Source: Candidatus Zymogenaceae bacterium
GTDB lineage: Bacteria; Desulfobacterota; Zymogenia; Zymogenales; Zymogenaceae
Assembly (NCBI GenBank): GCA_016933535.1
Contig: JAFGAS010000053.1
Coordinates: forward strand, 56,056 to 120,055
Reading direction: 5' to 3'
DNA length: 64,000 bases
The notes beneath the pieces are model-generated. The model was not told the origin of the DNA. It saw only the letters and a list, made by a program, of their open reading frames with translations, and did no database searches. The number at the start of each line of letters is the position of its first letter. Position 1 is the first letter of the stretch. The position numbers were made by a program, and so were the translations under genes. Of this stretch, positions 36,939-46,003 are shown one piece after another.

Positions 36939-38663
36939 ATGAATTACCCGCGGCCCGATATAAAGAGAGAACGGTGGCTGCCGCTTTCCGGCGACTGGGA
37001 GTTTCAATTTGACCCGAACGATATCGGCGTCCGGGAGGGATGGCACGTCAAGAAGCTGTCGAAGACTATCCGGGTGCCCTACTGCATCGAGAGCCGGGCC
37101 GCCGGGCTTGGCGATGAAAAGCTCTATCCCGTCTTCTGGTATGGGAGGGAGTTTTCCCGCAAGGAACTGCCGAGGGGAAAGCGGTTCTTTATCAACTTCG
37201 GGGCCGTGGACTATGAGGCCGACGTCTGGATCAACGGCAACCGCCTCGGCGGCCATCGGGGCGGCTACACGCCGTTTTCTTTCGAAATTACCGACTTTAT
37301 TGAAGAGACCAACAGGATTTCCGTGAGGGTCGCCGATTATCCGGCCCGGCGGACGCTGAGGGGCAAGCAGTACATATACCGGCGGCTTTCCGAGGTCTTC
37401 TATACGCCCGCCAGCGGCATCTGGCAGCCGGTCTTTATCCACGCCACCGGCGATTCGTCTATCGGGAAGCTCGTGTTGCTGCCGGACATGGATCGCGTGA
37501 CCGTGAGGGCCGATATCCAGGCGCGGGGCGCTGTGTCCTGTGAGGTTCGGATCATCGATGCCGACGACGCCCCGGTTGTCCGGGAACGCCTCCCGGTTGA
37601 TGGTAACGTGATTGAAAAGACTTTTATTATCAAGAAGCCGCGGCACTGGTCGACGGAAGCCCCCCACCTCTACCGCGTCCAGATCACGCTTGCCGACGGC
37701 CGGGGAGCCGTGAGCGATCGGGTCTCGGCCGCCACCGGTCTCAGGAGGATCGAAACGAAGGGCGGCAGGGTCCTCTTGAACGGAAAGCCCGTATATCTGA
37801 AGATGCTGCTGGTACAGGGGTACTACCCCGGTGGGCACTACACGCCGATGGACGAGCGGGAATTCGAGCGAGAGATCGTCCTCTACAAGTCACTGGGGTT
37901 CAACGGCGTCAGGATGCATGAAAAGATCGAGGACCCGCGCTACCTCTACTACTGCGACAAGCACGGGCTGCTGCTCTGGGAGGAAATGCCCTCGCCGTTT
38001 CTCTTCGGCGGGCTGGACCGGGCGCAATACAAGCGGGAGCTTTCCGAGGTGCTGGAGCGCGACGCCTGCCACCCGTCGGTCATGGAGATGGTGCTGTTCA
38101 ACGAGACGTGGGGGATATACGGGCTGTTGTGGAGCAGAAAGAAACGGGAATTTCTCTTGTCGGTGTACCGCGCCGTAAAGGACTTCAACCCCAACATGCC
38201 GGTGGTCGACAATTCGGGTTACGACCACCTGGTCACCGATATCGCCGACATCCACCACTACCTGAACACCGACGAGAAGATACACGATCTGTATCGAACC
38301 CTCGGGGACAAGAAAAAGATGTCGCGCCAGTTCCTGCGGCTCATCAAGACCGCCGTCAATATCGTGGGCACGCATCTGGTGGCGAGACGGGCGTATCTCA
38401 AACAGGGAGTCTACCGGGGCCAAGAGCCCTTTGTCGTCAGCGAGTTCGGCGGCGCGGGGTACTACAAGGGGGCCGGGGCGTTCATGGAGAATTTCCGGCA
38501 CAACGTTGAGATAATGCGGAAGTACCCGATCATCACCGGCTACTGCCTGACCCAGGCCTACGATGTCCAAAACGAGAAAAACGGGCTGTTGAACTTCGAC
38601 AGGACCGAGAAGTACCCGGCCAAGGACGTCAGGGCGATAAACGGGATGGTTGGGAAGGGGTGA
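36939..38663 (+). CDS. Glycoside hydrolase family 2 (beta-glucuronidase/galactosidase-like)
   Basis: The product has 574 residues, starting from the second of two adjacent ATGs (better spacing from aaggag). The jelly-roll sugar-binding domain (YCIESRAAG, FGAVDYEADVWINGNRLGGHRGGY), an immunoglobulin-like domain and a TIM barrel are in GH2 order. The acid/base Glu is E389 in LFNETWG, and the nucleophile is E502 in VVSEFGG. It is shorter than LacZ and nearest to the GusA size class. No signal peptide is seen, so it is cytoplasmic. The substrate is unknown, and no sugar transporter is adjacent. Confidence 0.88.
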   Translation: MNYPRPDIKRERWLPLSGDWEFQFDPNDIGVREGWHVKKLSKTIRVPYCIESRAAGLGDEKLYPVFWYGREFSRKELPRGKRFFINFGAVDYEADVWINGNRLGGHRGGYTPFSFEITDFIEETNRISVRVADYPARRTLRGKQYIYRRLSEVFYTPASGIWQPVFIHATGDSSIGKLVLLPDMDRVTVRADIQARGAVSCEVRIIDADDAPVVRERLPVDGNVIEKTFIIKKPRHWSTEAPHLYRVQITLADGRGAVSDRVSAATGLRRIETKGGRVLLNGKPVYLKMLLVQGYYPGGHYTPMDEREFEREIVLYKSLGFNGVRMHEKIEDPRYLYYCDKHGLLLWEEMPSPFLFGGLDRAQYKRELSEVLERDACHPSVMEMVLFNETWGIYGLLWSRKKREFLLSVYRAVKDFNPNMPVVDNSGYDHLVTDIADIHHYLNTDEKIHDLYRTLGDKKKMSRQFLRLIKTAVNIVGTHLVARRAYLKQGVYRGQEPFVVSEFGGAGYYKGAGAFMENFRHNVEIMRKYPIITGYCLTQAYDVQNEKNGLLNFDRTEKYPAKDVRAINGMVGKG

Positions 38664-38675
38664 TCTCAAACTAAG

Positions 38676-39365
38676 CTATTCTATTCTGTCGTGTTTCTCG
38701 ATATTGTGCTTGCCACATAGTAGCTGAATATTGTCGGGCGTGTTTGACGAACCTCCTTTTGACCATGGTATTATGTGGTCAAAGTGAAGGTCCTTTTCTG
38801 ATTCACATTTTACGCATTTACCGCCGTCTCTTTTCCATACCTCTAATTTTACCCATGTCGGGATAATCCTACGTACTTTCGGAGTGGAAGAAACAGGCAG
38901 GGTGAAATCCTCTTCTCCTTCTACTGCTATAAGTTTAAACTTGAAGACGTGTCGATTCCCGTCTTGTTCTAACCATGAGTCAACAAGATGAAAAACACCA
39001 TTATAAGACCAGATTCCTTGTTTAATCTTCTCATATACACGAACTCGCTCTGGAAGTCTTTTACCTAGTTTTACTCCCTGAGCTGCATTGTGGAACCGAC
39101 CATTATCCGTGAGTCTGCCATTTGGCTGGAATTCCGATTGATCGATATTTTTCGGCCTGGAATTTTGCGAAGAGCGTGGTACGTCATGACCTTCGTATAT
39201 TATTGTAGATCCATCATTCTCAAGACGGTCGTTGTAAGGTGCACCCTGACGTATCGACATAAGAATGACAGAATGGTTATGCCCAAGCTGGAAATTCATT
39301 CCTCGCTGTAGGCTCACCCCTTCTCTACGACACATCTCAAAATATGGGATAATTTCGTTTGGCAC
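38676..39365 (-). CDS. SRA/YDG-like domain fused to HNH nuclease (modification-dependent restriction type)
   Basis: The 229-residue protein has an N-terminal half resembling the SRA/YDG modified-base reader: NHSVILMSIRQGAPYNDRLE, then PERVRVYEKIKQGIW followed by YNGVFHLVDSW. Its C-terminal half is an HNH nuclease: CVKC, LHFDHIIPWSKGGSSNTPDN and CGKHNIEKH. This order is that of type IV enzymes that cut 5-methyl- or hydroxymethyl-cytosine DNA. No methyltransferase is near, as expected for that class. The start is uncertain (GTG at 39365; an ATG lies 10 codons inside). Its AT-rich codon use differs sharply from its neighbours, a sign of transfer. Confidence 0.75.
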   Translation of the reverse strand: MPNEIIPYFEMCRREGVSLQRGMNFQLGHNHSVILMSIRQGAPYNDRLENDGSTIIYEGHDVPRSSQNSRPKNIDQSEFQPNGRLTDNGRFHNAAQGVKLGKRLPERVRVYEKIKQGIWSYNGVFHLVDSWLEQDGNRHVFKFKLIAVEGEEDFTLPVSSTPKVRRIIPTWVKLEVWKRDGGKCVKCESEKDLHFDHIIPWSKGGSSNTPDNIQLLCGKHNIEKHDRIE

Positions 39366-39394
39366 GTCTTTCTTGTCGGTAGTATCTTCTTCCC

Positions 39395-40549
39395 CTACTT
39401 CAACACCGGGTACTGCCCGCTACCCAGCGGCCAGTAGGTGCCCTTGGTCAGGTCGACGACCCTGATCACGTCGCCGTCAAGGAGCTTTCGGGTGTTGAGG
39501 TTGTTGAGCTTTTCTCCGCCGATCTCCCCGTCTTTTCCCCGTTTATAGAGTGCCTCGATGTAGTCCACGGTCATGTCTTGGGGGCCGATGACGATGGCGG
39601 TTTCTTTTCCGTCTATTGTCTCGGTGAATTTCGGGAGGTTTGTGCTGACAACGTAAAAATAGGCGGCCCTGTCCCCGTTGACCGATACGGCCAGGGAATA
39701 GATCGGTCCCGGCTCCTCGGCGACTCCCGTGACGACCCCGGTTGCCGCATCCAGGCGGTAGAGCCTGCCCCCCTTCGGATCGTTATAGATGAACAGGGCC
39801 TCGTTTGTGCCGGCAAGCCAGTTTGGCCAGGAAAAGCCGAGGGGGGCCGTTGCCGTCGACGCCTCCTCGACGGAGGCCTTCTTGACCTCGGTGACTCCCT
39901 TCGTGGCGATGGTTAAAAGCACCAGGCGGCTCTCGGCGGCGTTCCGCTCCGAGAAGAGGATCGATTTGCCGTCCGGGGAGACGGCGATATCCACGGGGTT
40001 CCCCTGATAGAGGGGGGATTCGTTCCATTCCGGGCCCGCGGCGTTATAGATCGTCGTACCGCCGATAAAGGCCAGGCGCTGCCCCTCTGTAAACCAGGAG
40101 GGTTGTATGCCGATGCCCAGGTCGGCGACTTCATCGCCGGCAGACGTGATTATCTTGAGATGACCCGCCTGGCCCCTCTCCGCCACGGCGATGAGGTCGG
40201 CGGCGGGGCAGACCGCAAAGGCGGCAACATTGATGAAGACGTCCTTCGAATCCCCCGACGCGATGTCGTAGTATTTCAATTTCGCGTAGTTATCGATGTA
40301 ATAGAGGCCTTCGCCCGAAGAATTGAAGGCGATTCTATCGGCAACGGCGATCTTCTTCGGATTTTCGGCCTTGATCCCGGAAATATAGGCCGCGCCGTCG
40401 TTGATGAAGGCGGCCTCGAAGTCCGCGGTCGTTGAGCCTTCCTCTTTATTCTTATTGGAAATAAAGTAATAGAAACCGAAGAAAAGCAGCAGGAACACCA
40501 CCGTCGTAATGAAAAACTGCAGCCCCTTGTTTTGTGATGACGCCATCAC
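39395..40549 (-). CDS. Membrane-anchored beta-propeller protein (TolB/PD40-like), unknown function
   Basis: This 384-residue protein has one N-terminal transmembrane helix (about 11-31), so it is anchored with the remainder probably in the periplasm. Repeated blades follow with patterns such as DIAVSPDGKSILFSERN, RIAFNSSGEGLYYID and SLAVSVNGDRAAYF, as in TolB-type propellers. No catalytic residues are recognised. It is divergent from dinG, and the HNH gene follows immediately on the same strand, perhaps inserted at its 3' end. Confidence 0.65.
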   Translation of the reverse strand: MMASSQNKGLQFFITTVVFLLLFFGFYYFISNKNKEEGSTTADFEAAFINDGAAYISGIKAENPKKIAVADRIAFNSSGEGLYYIDNYAKLKYYDIASGDSKDVFINVAAFAVCPAADLIAVAERGQAGHLKIITSAGDEVADLGIGIQPSWFTEGQRLAFIGGTTIYNAAGPEWNESPLYQGNPVDIAVSPDGKSILFSERNAAESRLVLLTIATKGVTEVKKASVEEASTATAPLGFSWPNWLAGTNEALFIYNDPKGGRLYRLDAATGVVTGVAEEPGPIYSLAVSVNGDRAAYFYVVSTNLPKFTETIDGKETAIVIGPQDMTVDYIEALYKRGKDGEIGGEKLNNLNTRKLLDGDVIRVVDLTKGTYWPLGSGQYPVLK

Positions 40550-40686
40550 GGTCTCCTTTTAATCCATGGTTTTTTCGGTTATAATCGGTCGTGCGTCATG
40601 AGTACGCGGTTTGGATGATCGCCGAACACGTCCCGGCCGCGGGGCGTTTATAAAATATATATCATCTCTCGGAGTAGAAGTCAACG

Positions 40687-42633
40687 GTGAGAAAACAAAA
40701 CGATTACGAGGAGCGGATAGACGAGTTCTTCGGGGAAAACGGACACCTCTCGGCGGTCCTGGCCGGATTCGAGCTTCGGGAAGGACAGCTCGTCATGGCC
40801 CGGGCGGTGGGGCGGGCGTTTGCCGGGCGGCGCTCCCTTATGGTGGAGGCGGGCACCGGGACGGGCAAAACGCTGGCCTACCTGGTCCCGGCCCTCTTTT
40901 CGGGCAGAAAAGTCGTTGTTTCCACCGGCACCATCCACCTCCAGGAACAGATTATCGAAAAAGACGTGCCCATAATCGAGCGGGCGGCAAAGAGAAGCGT
41001 CAAGGCGGTTGTCCTCAAGGGGCGGGGAAACTACCTGTGTCTGCGCCGATACGAGCGATTCGGCCGACAACGGGGCCTCATTCCGGGAGAGGGGGCCGCG
41101 TTTGCGGCACAGATCGAGCGGTGGGTGACCGGGACAAGGACGGGGGACCGGGCGGAGCTCACAAGTCTTCCCGAAGAGTTTGCCCTCTGGAGGGAGGTAT
41201 CATCGTCTCCGGAGACGTGCATCGGGGCCAGGTGCCCCCGGTTTGAGGACTGCTTCGTGACTCGGGCCAGGAAAAGGGCCCAGGCCGCCGACATCGTTGT
41301 GGTGAACCATCACCTTTTCTTTATCGATCTGCTGATGCGGGAAAGGAGGGGGACGGGGGTGATCCCCGGCTGGGAAGCGGTCGTGTTGGACGAGGCGCAC
41401 AACATAGAGAAGGTCGCCCGCGATTATTTTTCCCTTTCGGTTTCTCCCTTTCGGATCAATAGTCTTACCCGCGACCTCCTGTCCGAAATGGCCCTCGAGA
41501 GGATTACCGAACGACAAATCGACCGGGCGGTAATGGCGGTCACGGAAGGATCGGTCGGTTTTTTTAACGCCGTCTGTGCCCGCACGGCCGACGGTAAGGC
41601 CCGGATTGATGCCGACTTCTTCAATCGGGACGACAGGGAGCGGGCGCTGGGGTTGGCGGCGCGGTTGTCGCTGCTGGCCGACGCCGTTCGGTCAACCGCC
41701 GTCGATCACGAGCCGGTCCTGGCCGCGGCGCACCGTGCCCAGGAGATCGCGGAAAATCTCCAGTTCATCGTTACGATGCCCGACCGTCAGTACGTTTACT
41801 GGTCCCAGGCCCGGGGGGGCGACGTCGCCTTTTTTGCCGCCCCTATTGATATAGCCAAGGAGCTGCAACAGAGGCTTCACAAAAAGGTCCAGACCATTAT
41901 TTTTACCTCGGCAACCCTATCCGTCATGGGTAACTTCGACTTTTTTACCGAGAGCGTGGGAGTCGGCCCCGATGTCGAGGGAATCATCGCGCCGGGCGGT
42001 TTCGATATGAAAAAACGGGCGCTCCTGTTCATCCCGTCGGATCTCCCCCAACCAGACCGCGCGGCCCCAAACGGGGCGGTGATCGATATGATCGGACGCC
42101 TGCTTTCGATCAGCCGCGGGCGGGCGCTCGTCCTGTTCACGAGCGTCAGGAACATGGAAGCGGCCTATGCCGCCCTTGGGGGCGCAGTCCCGATGAAGGT
42201 GATGATTCAGGGAGAGGCGCCAAAGAGGGCTTTGCTTGCCCAATTTCGGGACGATGTTTCCTCGGTGCTCTTGGCGACTGCATCCTTCTGGGAGGGAGTT
42301 GATGTACCGGGGGAGGCGCTTTCGCTGGTAATCATCGACAAGCTCCCGTTTGACCGGCCGACCGATCCGATCATCGAGGCACGGCTTGAGTATATGAGAG
42401 ATCGGGACCAGAATCCGTTTTATCAGTATCAGCTTCCCCGGGCGGTCATCACGCTGCGCCAGGGGTTGGGAAGGCTTATCCGCTCTCAGGGCGATCGGGG
42501 GGTCCTGGCGGTATTGGACTCGCGGATTCGGCAAAAACAGTACGGCCGGGTCTTCTTAAAGAGCCTATCCAACTTCTCTTTTACCGATAATCTCCAGGAC
42601 GTGGCGGCCTTTTTCATGGATCAGGACTCTTGA
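40687..42633 (+). CDS. dinG: DinG-type ATP-dependent DNA helicase
   Basis: The 648-residue XPD/DinG superfamily 2 helicase has the P-loop EAGTGTGKTLAYLVPAL, motif II VVLDEAHNIEKVA, and the C-terminal ATASFWEGVDVPGEAL and QGLGRLIRSQGDRGV. Four cysteines between them (NYLCLRR, CIGARCPRFEDC) should bind the [4Fe-4S] cluster. The enzyme unwinds DNA 5' to 3' and resolves R-loops. The start is GTG at 40687. A related YoaA function cannot be excluded. Confidence 0.9.
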   Translation: MRKQNDYEERIDEFFGENGHLSAVLAGFELREGQLVMARAVGRAFAGRRSLMVEAGTGTGKTLAYLVPALFSGRKVVVSTGTIHLQEQIIEKDVPIIERAAKRSVKAVVLKGRGNYLCLRRYERFGRQRGLIPGEGAAFAAQIERWVTGTRTGDRAELTSLPEEFALWREVSSSPETCIGARCPRFEDCFVTRARKRAQAADIVVVNHHLFFIDLLMRERRGTGVIPGWEAVVLDEAHNIEKVARDYFSLSVSPFRINSLTRDLLSEMALERITERQIDRAVMAVTEGSVGFFNAVCARTADGKARIDADFFNRDDRERALGLAARLSLLADAVRSTAVDHEPVLAAAHRAQEIAENLQFIVTMPDRQYVYWSQARGGDVAFFAAPIDIAKELQQRLHKKVQTIIFTSATLSVMGNFDFFTESVGVGPDVEGIIAPGGFDMKKRALLFIPSDLPQPDRAAPNGAVIDMIGRLLSISRGRALVLFTSVRNMEAAYAALGGAVPMKVMIQGEAPKRALLAQFRDDVSSVLLATASFWEGVDVPGEALSLVIIDKLPFDRPTDPIIEARLEYMRDRDQNPFYQYQLPRAVITLRQGLGRLIRSQGDRGVLAVLDSRIRQKQYGRVFLKSLSNFSFTDNLQDVAAFFMDQDS

Positions 42634-42640
42634 AAATACC

Positions 42641-42669
42641 TTGACTATAAACAATAAAGATATTATAAC
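42641..42669 (+). promoter_or_regulatory. Promoter of the GTPase-chemosensory operon
   Basis: TTGACT (42641-42646), 17 bases and TATAAC (42664-42669) lie just after dinG. The predicted start near 42676 gives a leader of about 205 bases before the first ATG. Confidence 0.55.
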
Positions 42670-42675
42670 ATTAGT

Positions 42676-42880
42676 ATATTCATGAAAATGTCCGTTTTCC
42701 CCCCTCTGAGGGATTCGGAGGGGGATTTGCCCTGATAGTAGATTTCTGATAGTGCCGGTACGCTATCCGTTGATTGAAACGGCACACCATGTAAAAGGTG
42801 CAGTTACGGGAAGAAAGGCGGAATCCTGAAGGATTTTTTCCGGACAAAGCGATCTGTTCGCATGAAGGAGGATGAGGGAA
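42676..42880 (+). promoter_or_regulatory. Structured 5' leader with terminator-like hairpin (candidate attenuator)
   Basis: The leader holds several hairpins. ccccctc (42700-42706) pairs with gaggggg (42718-42724). gtgccg (42752-42757) pairs with cggcac (42780-42785), with an alternative inner pairing ccgt/acgg. aatcc (42822-42826) with loop tgaa pairs with ggatt (42831-42835), followed by a T-run to 42839. The last resembles an intrinsic terminator sitting about 25 bases before the aaggagg site. The combination suggests attenuation or ligand control. I cannot match it to a known riboswitch class; the hallmark segments of GEMM-I are absent. Confidence 0.4.
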
Positions 42881-43393
42881 ATGAACCGTTTTAAAGTGGT
42901 CGTGACCGGTCCGTTCAATAGCGGCAAGACCCAATTTATAAAGACGGTCAGTGAAATAGACGTGGTCTCCACCGAAAGAAAGGTTACCCTGCCGGAACAC
43001 GCGGCGATCAAGGGAGAGACCACGGTGGCCATGGATTTTGGTCGTATCACGTTAGGCAGCCAAAAGATATACCTCTTCGGAACGCCGGGTCAGCAGCAGT
43101 TTGACTTTATGTGGGAGGTACTTACCGAAAATATGATCGGCTTTATCGTGGTCGTCGATTCCACGGATCCCAAGCGGTTCAAGGAAGCCCGAGAGATAAT
43201 CCGATTCTTCAAGGACATCCTCGAAGAGCCGTTTGTGGTGGCCGCCAATAAACAGGATCTCTCGGGGGCGCTGCCCATAGGCGACCTGAAGAAGGAATTA
43301 GGACTGGACGAAAAAACGACAATTATCAGCTGCAGCGCCGTCGACAAGAAGAGTTCAATGAAGGTGCTCGATGCCCTCATGAAGTACATGTAA
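42881..43393 (+). CDS. Small GTPase, COG2229/MglA-like
   Basis: The 170-residue protein starts at the ATG at 42881, nine bases from aaggagg; an ATG at 42872 is too close. It has the P-loop GPFNSGKT (10-17), a G2 Thr in GETTVAMDFG, G3 as LFGTPGQ (65-71, the COG2229 form in which the canonical DxxG is GTPG), NKQD (123-126) and SCSA. Members of this family pair with roadblock proteins, as in the MglA/MglB polarity switch or actinobacterial conservons. Here it leads a chemosensory operon, so it likely transmits or gates that signal. Confidence 0.85.
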   Translation: MNRFKVVVTGPFNSGKTQFIKTVSEIDVVSTERKVTLPEHAAIKGETTVAMDFGRITLGSQKIYLFGTPGQQQFDFMWEVLTENMIGFIVVVDSTDPKRFKEAREIIRFFKDILEEPFVVAANKQDLSGALPIGDLKKELGLDEKTTIISCSAVDKKSSMKVLDALMKYM

Positions 43394-43430
43394 TATTCTT
43401 ATTATTTATCTTTATCGAGTAGGGATTATT

Positions 43431-43808
43431 GTGGTGACCTATAAAGCCGCTACGCTCAACAAGACGATCACTGACCTGTCCGAGGGGATTCCGGGGATCG
43501 AGGCCATTGTCCTGGAGACATACGAGGGGCTGGTTCTGGCCTCGACGCTGCCCACCAGCGCGGAAGAGGAAATCATCGCGGCCATTTCATCGGCCGCCCA
43601 GAGTGTTATTAATCGCGCTGTCAAGGAGCTCAAGCAGGGAGACATCCAGAATACCCTTGTCTTGAGCTCATCGGGTCAGATAGTCCTGACGGATATAGAG
43701 GGTAAGGCGCTGTTGACCGTTATCGCCAAGCGGGATTCAAATCTAGGTCTTATATCGGTCATGAGTCGGCGTATCGCCAAAGACATCAGAGGCCTTCTTC
43801 CGTTCTAA
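43431..43808 (+). CDS. Roadblock/LC7 protein (likely GTPase regulator)
   Basis: The 125-residue roadblock fold shows IPGIEAIVLETYEGLVLAST as the first strands, a long central helix (EEEIIAAISSAAQSVIN), NTLVLSSSGQIVLTDIEG, and a closing helix. In characterised pairs such as MglB the roadblock dimer stimulates GTP hydrolysis or localises the partner. It follows the GTPase by 37 bases and precedes cheR by 7, so it belongs to the che operon. It starts with GTG GTG. It differs clearly from the roadblock protein at 26005. Confidence 0.85.
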   Translation: MVTYKAATLNKTITDLSEGIPGIEAIVLETYEGLVLASTLPTSAEEEIIAAISSAAQSVINRAVKELKQGDIQNTLVLSSSGQIVLTDIEGKALLTVIAKRDSNLGLISVMSRRIAKDIRGLLPF

Positions 43809-43815
43809 CTGCCCC

Positions 43816-44658
43816 ATGATCGAAAGTGAGCAAGAAGAGAACATCCTGCTGACTCCCCGGGCTTTTGCCAGGTTGAGAACCATTCTCAAGGGAGGTGGCA
43901 ACGTCAATCTTAATCTCTATAAAGATCCCTATATCGGGCGACGGATTCAGGTTAGAATGCGGGCGACACAGGTCGCTACGACTGAAGAATATCTTGATTT
44001 TGCCGAGAATAATCCCATTGAATACAAGAAACTGGTATCGGCCCTGACCATTAACGTCACCCGGTTCTTCCGAAACGAGGAGACGTTCGAAAAGATCAGG
44101 GAAGTCGTGATACCGGGTATCATCAGAAATCATTATGAAAGGGGCGGACACAGGATCAATGTCCTGAGCGTCGGGTGTTCCACCGGTGAAGAACCCTACA
44201 GCATAGCGATTCTCTTCCTCGATCATTTTCAGAAGATGGGCCAATCCTGCGATTTGAGAGTCATCGGAACGGATATCGACAAACGGGCGCTCTTTCACGC
44301 CCTTAAAGGAATATACGACCGGGAGAAGGTATACGACATCCCAAAGGATATCCTCAAACGGTATTTTATCGAGACAAAAAAAGGCTACCAGATAGCTCCG
44401 GAGGTAAGAAACCGGGTGATCTTTATCAAAAAAGATATACTCTCGTATAAAATGTACAGCCGGTTTGACCTGATACTCTCCAGGAACATACTTATATACT
44501 TTCTCCGAAGTTATCAGGAGGTGATCGTAGAAAGCTTCCACCGTCAGCTGGTGCGGGGAGGTTTCCTCGTGTTGGGGAGGGCCGAGTCGCTGGTCGGGCG
44601 CACTCGGCAGCTTTTTGAGCCGGTAAGCGTTGCCGATCGTATTTATCGTAAAATCTGA
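43816..44658 (+). CDS. cheR: Chemotaxis protein methyltransferase CheR
   Basis: This 280-residue SAM-dependent enzyme methylates glutamates of the receptor. An N-terminal helical domain is followed by NVTRFFRNEETFEKI, the SAM-binding VLSVGCSTGEEPYSIAI, and FDLILSRNILIYF. No C-terminal TPR extension is present. It lies between the roadblock gene and the MCP gene. Together with CheB it should set the adaptation level of the MCP encoded next. Confidence 0.92.
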   Translation: MIESEQEENILLTPRAFARLRTILKGGGNVNLNLYKDPYIGRRIQVRMRATQVATTEEYLDFAENNPIEYKKLVSALTINVTRFFRNEETFEKIREVVIPGIIRNHYERGGHRINVLSVGCSTGEEPYSIAILFLDHFQKMGQSCDLRVIGTDIDKRALFHALKGIYDREKVYDIPKDILKRYFIETKKGYQIAPEVRNRVIFIKKDILSYKMYSRFDLILSRNILIYFLRSYQEVIVESFHRQLVRGGFLVLGRAESLVGRTRQLFEPVSVADRIYRKI

Positions 44659-44718
44659 AAATAGTATTCCTTTTTGGGGATAATTGGTGTAGTATATGGT
44701 GAAAATGGGAGGAGACAG

Positions 44719-45996
44719 ATGAGAATCGAAATCGGGTACAAATTCATCTTTGGATTTATTTTGGTTATCCTCACGTCCGTGATCCTGCCGTATCTGGTGC
44801 GAGCCGTTCATCTGGTCGATAACGAGATGCTCAGCAATATGATTGCCGCCCTTTCGGCAATCCTGGTCGGTTTGATCATCGGGTGGGTCTTCACGAGAAA
44901 CTTCACCAAAGATTTTAGAGAATTGACCGCAACAACCGAGATCATCAGCCAGGGCGACCTGAGCCAGTACATCGAAATCTCCCACAAGAAGATTTTCCCT
45001 GATGAGACGGTGGATCTGGCCAATTCCGTCAACCGGATGCTTGGAAGCCTCCGGGATCTTGTGGCCCATGTCAAACGGACGGCGGCGCAGGTATCGGAGT
45101 CGGCCCAGGGTCTGTCATCGTCGGCCGAAGAGATTAACGCCTCCACGGAAGAGATAGCCTCCACCATCGAGCAGATATCAAGGGGGGCCGAGCACCAGGC
45201 GGAGCTTGTCGATAAGACCAGTAATATTATCAAGGACATCGCCAAGAAGATCGAACGGGTTGCCGAGACCGCCCGAGATCTCTCGGCTTCCTCGGCCGAG
45301 AGCCAGGAGGAGGCCGGATCGGCCGGCAAGATGGTGGATAACGCCATGGAACGAATGCTCACGGTCTTTAATAATATGGAAAGCATCGGAAAAAACATGC
45401 TCGATTTTTCCGAGAAGGCCAAGGAGATCGGAAAGATCGTCGAGGTTATCAGGAACGTTGCCCATCAAACCAACCTGCTGGCGCTCAACGCCACGATCGA
45501 AGCCGCCCGGGCGGGCGAGTACGGCCGGGGATTTACCGTGGTCGCCGACGAGATCAGGAAACTGTCGGAGACCACCACGAAGTTTGCCGAAGAGATCACC
45601 GGTCTGGTTACCAATATCAGTAAGGGGAGTCAGGAAACGAGCATTGAGGTAAAGGAAGTCCTCAAGAACGTCGATGAAGGCAAGGATGTTATCAACTCGG
45701 TCGTTCAATCCCTCGGCGGGATAATCAGGATCACGCTGGATTCTCTTCATGAGCTCAATCGAATATCCCAGCTTACGATCGAACAGGCAAAAGAGGCCGA
45801 GGAGATGGTCAAGTCCATTGACGAGATAGCGCGGCTCGCCGAGGATAATGCGGCGGCTACCGAGCAAGTAAGCGCCGCTACCGAAGAACAGACGGCGTCT
45901 ATGGAAGAAATGGCCTCGTCGGCTCAGGAACTCTCCATGACGTCTGAGCAGCTCAAATCGGTTGTGGACAACTTTAAGCTCGAGCCGGAGGTGTAA
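44719..45996 (+). CDS. Methyl-accepting chemotaxis protein without periplasmic sensor domain
   Basis: The 425-residue receptor starts from the ATG at 44719 with ggaggag; the longer GTG frame has no site. Two membrane helices (about 7-27 and 40-60) are separated by only some 12 residues, so no periplasmic ligand domain exists. A HAMP domain and a complete signalling coiled coil with [32 protein letters not shown] and methylation helices follow. It probably senses through the membrane, HAMP, or a partner protein. The GTPase-roadblock pair upstream is one candidate input or output. Confidence 0.9.
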   Translation: MRIEIGYKFIFGFILVILTSVILPYLVRAVHLVDNEMLSNMIAALSAILVGLIIGWVFTRNFTKDFRELTATTEIISQGDLSQYIEISHKKIFPDETVDLANSVNRMLGSLRDLVAHVKRTAAQVSESAQGLSSSAEEINASTEEIASTIEQISRGAEHQAELVDKTSNIIKDIAKKIERVAETARDLSASSAESQEEAGSAGKMVDNAMERMLTVFNNMESIGKNMLDFSEKAKEIGKIVEVIRNVAHQTNLLALNATIEAARAGEYGRGFTVVADEIRKLSETTTKFAEEITGLVTNISKGSQETSIEVKEVLKNVDEGKDVINSVVQSLGGIIRITLDSLHELNRISQLTIEQAKEAEEMVKSIDEIARLAEDNAAATEQVSAATEEQTASMEEMASSAQELSMTSEQLKSVVDNFKLEPEV

Positions 45997-46003
45997 GACC
46001 GAA

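Noticed and set aside
42676..42880. GEMM-I c-di-GMP riboswitch
   Set aside because: The leader lacks the conserved GGGCAAACC and GACGCAAAGCC segments, so only an unassigned structured leader is claimed.
43786..45069. 427-codon open frame on the minus strand
   Set aside because: Covers cheR and the MCP start on the other strand, which are certain genes; no domain seen.
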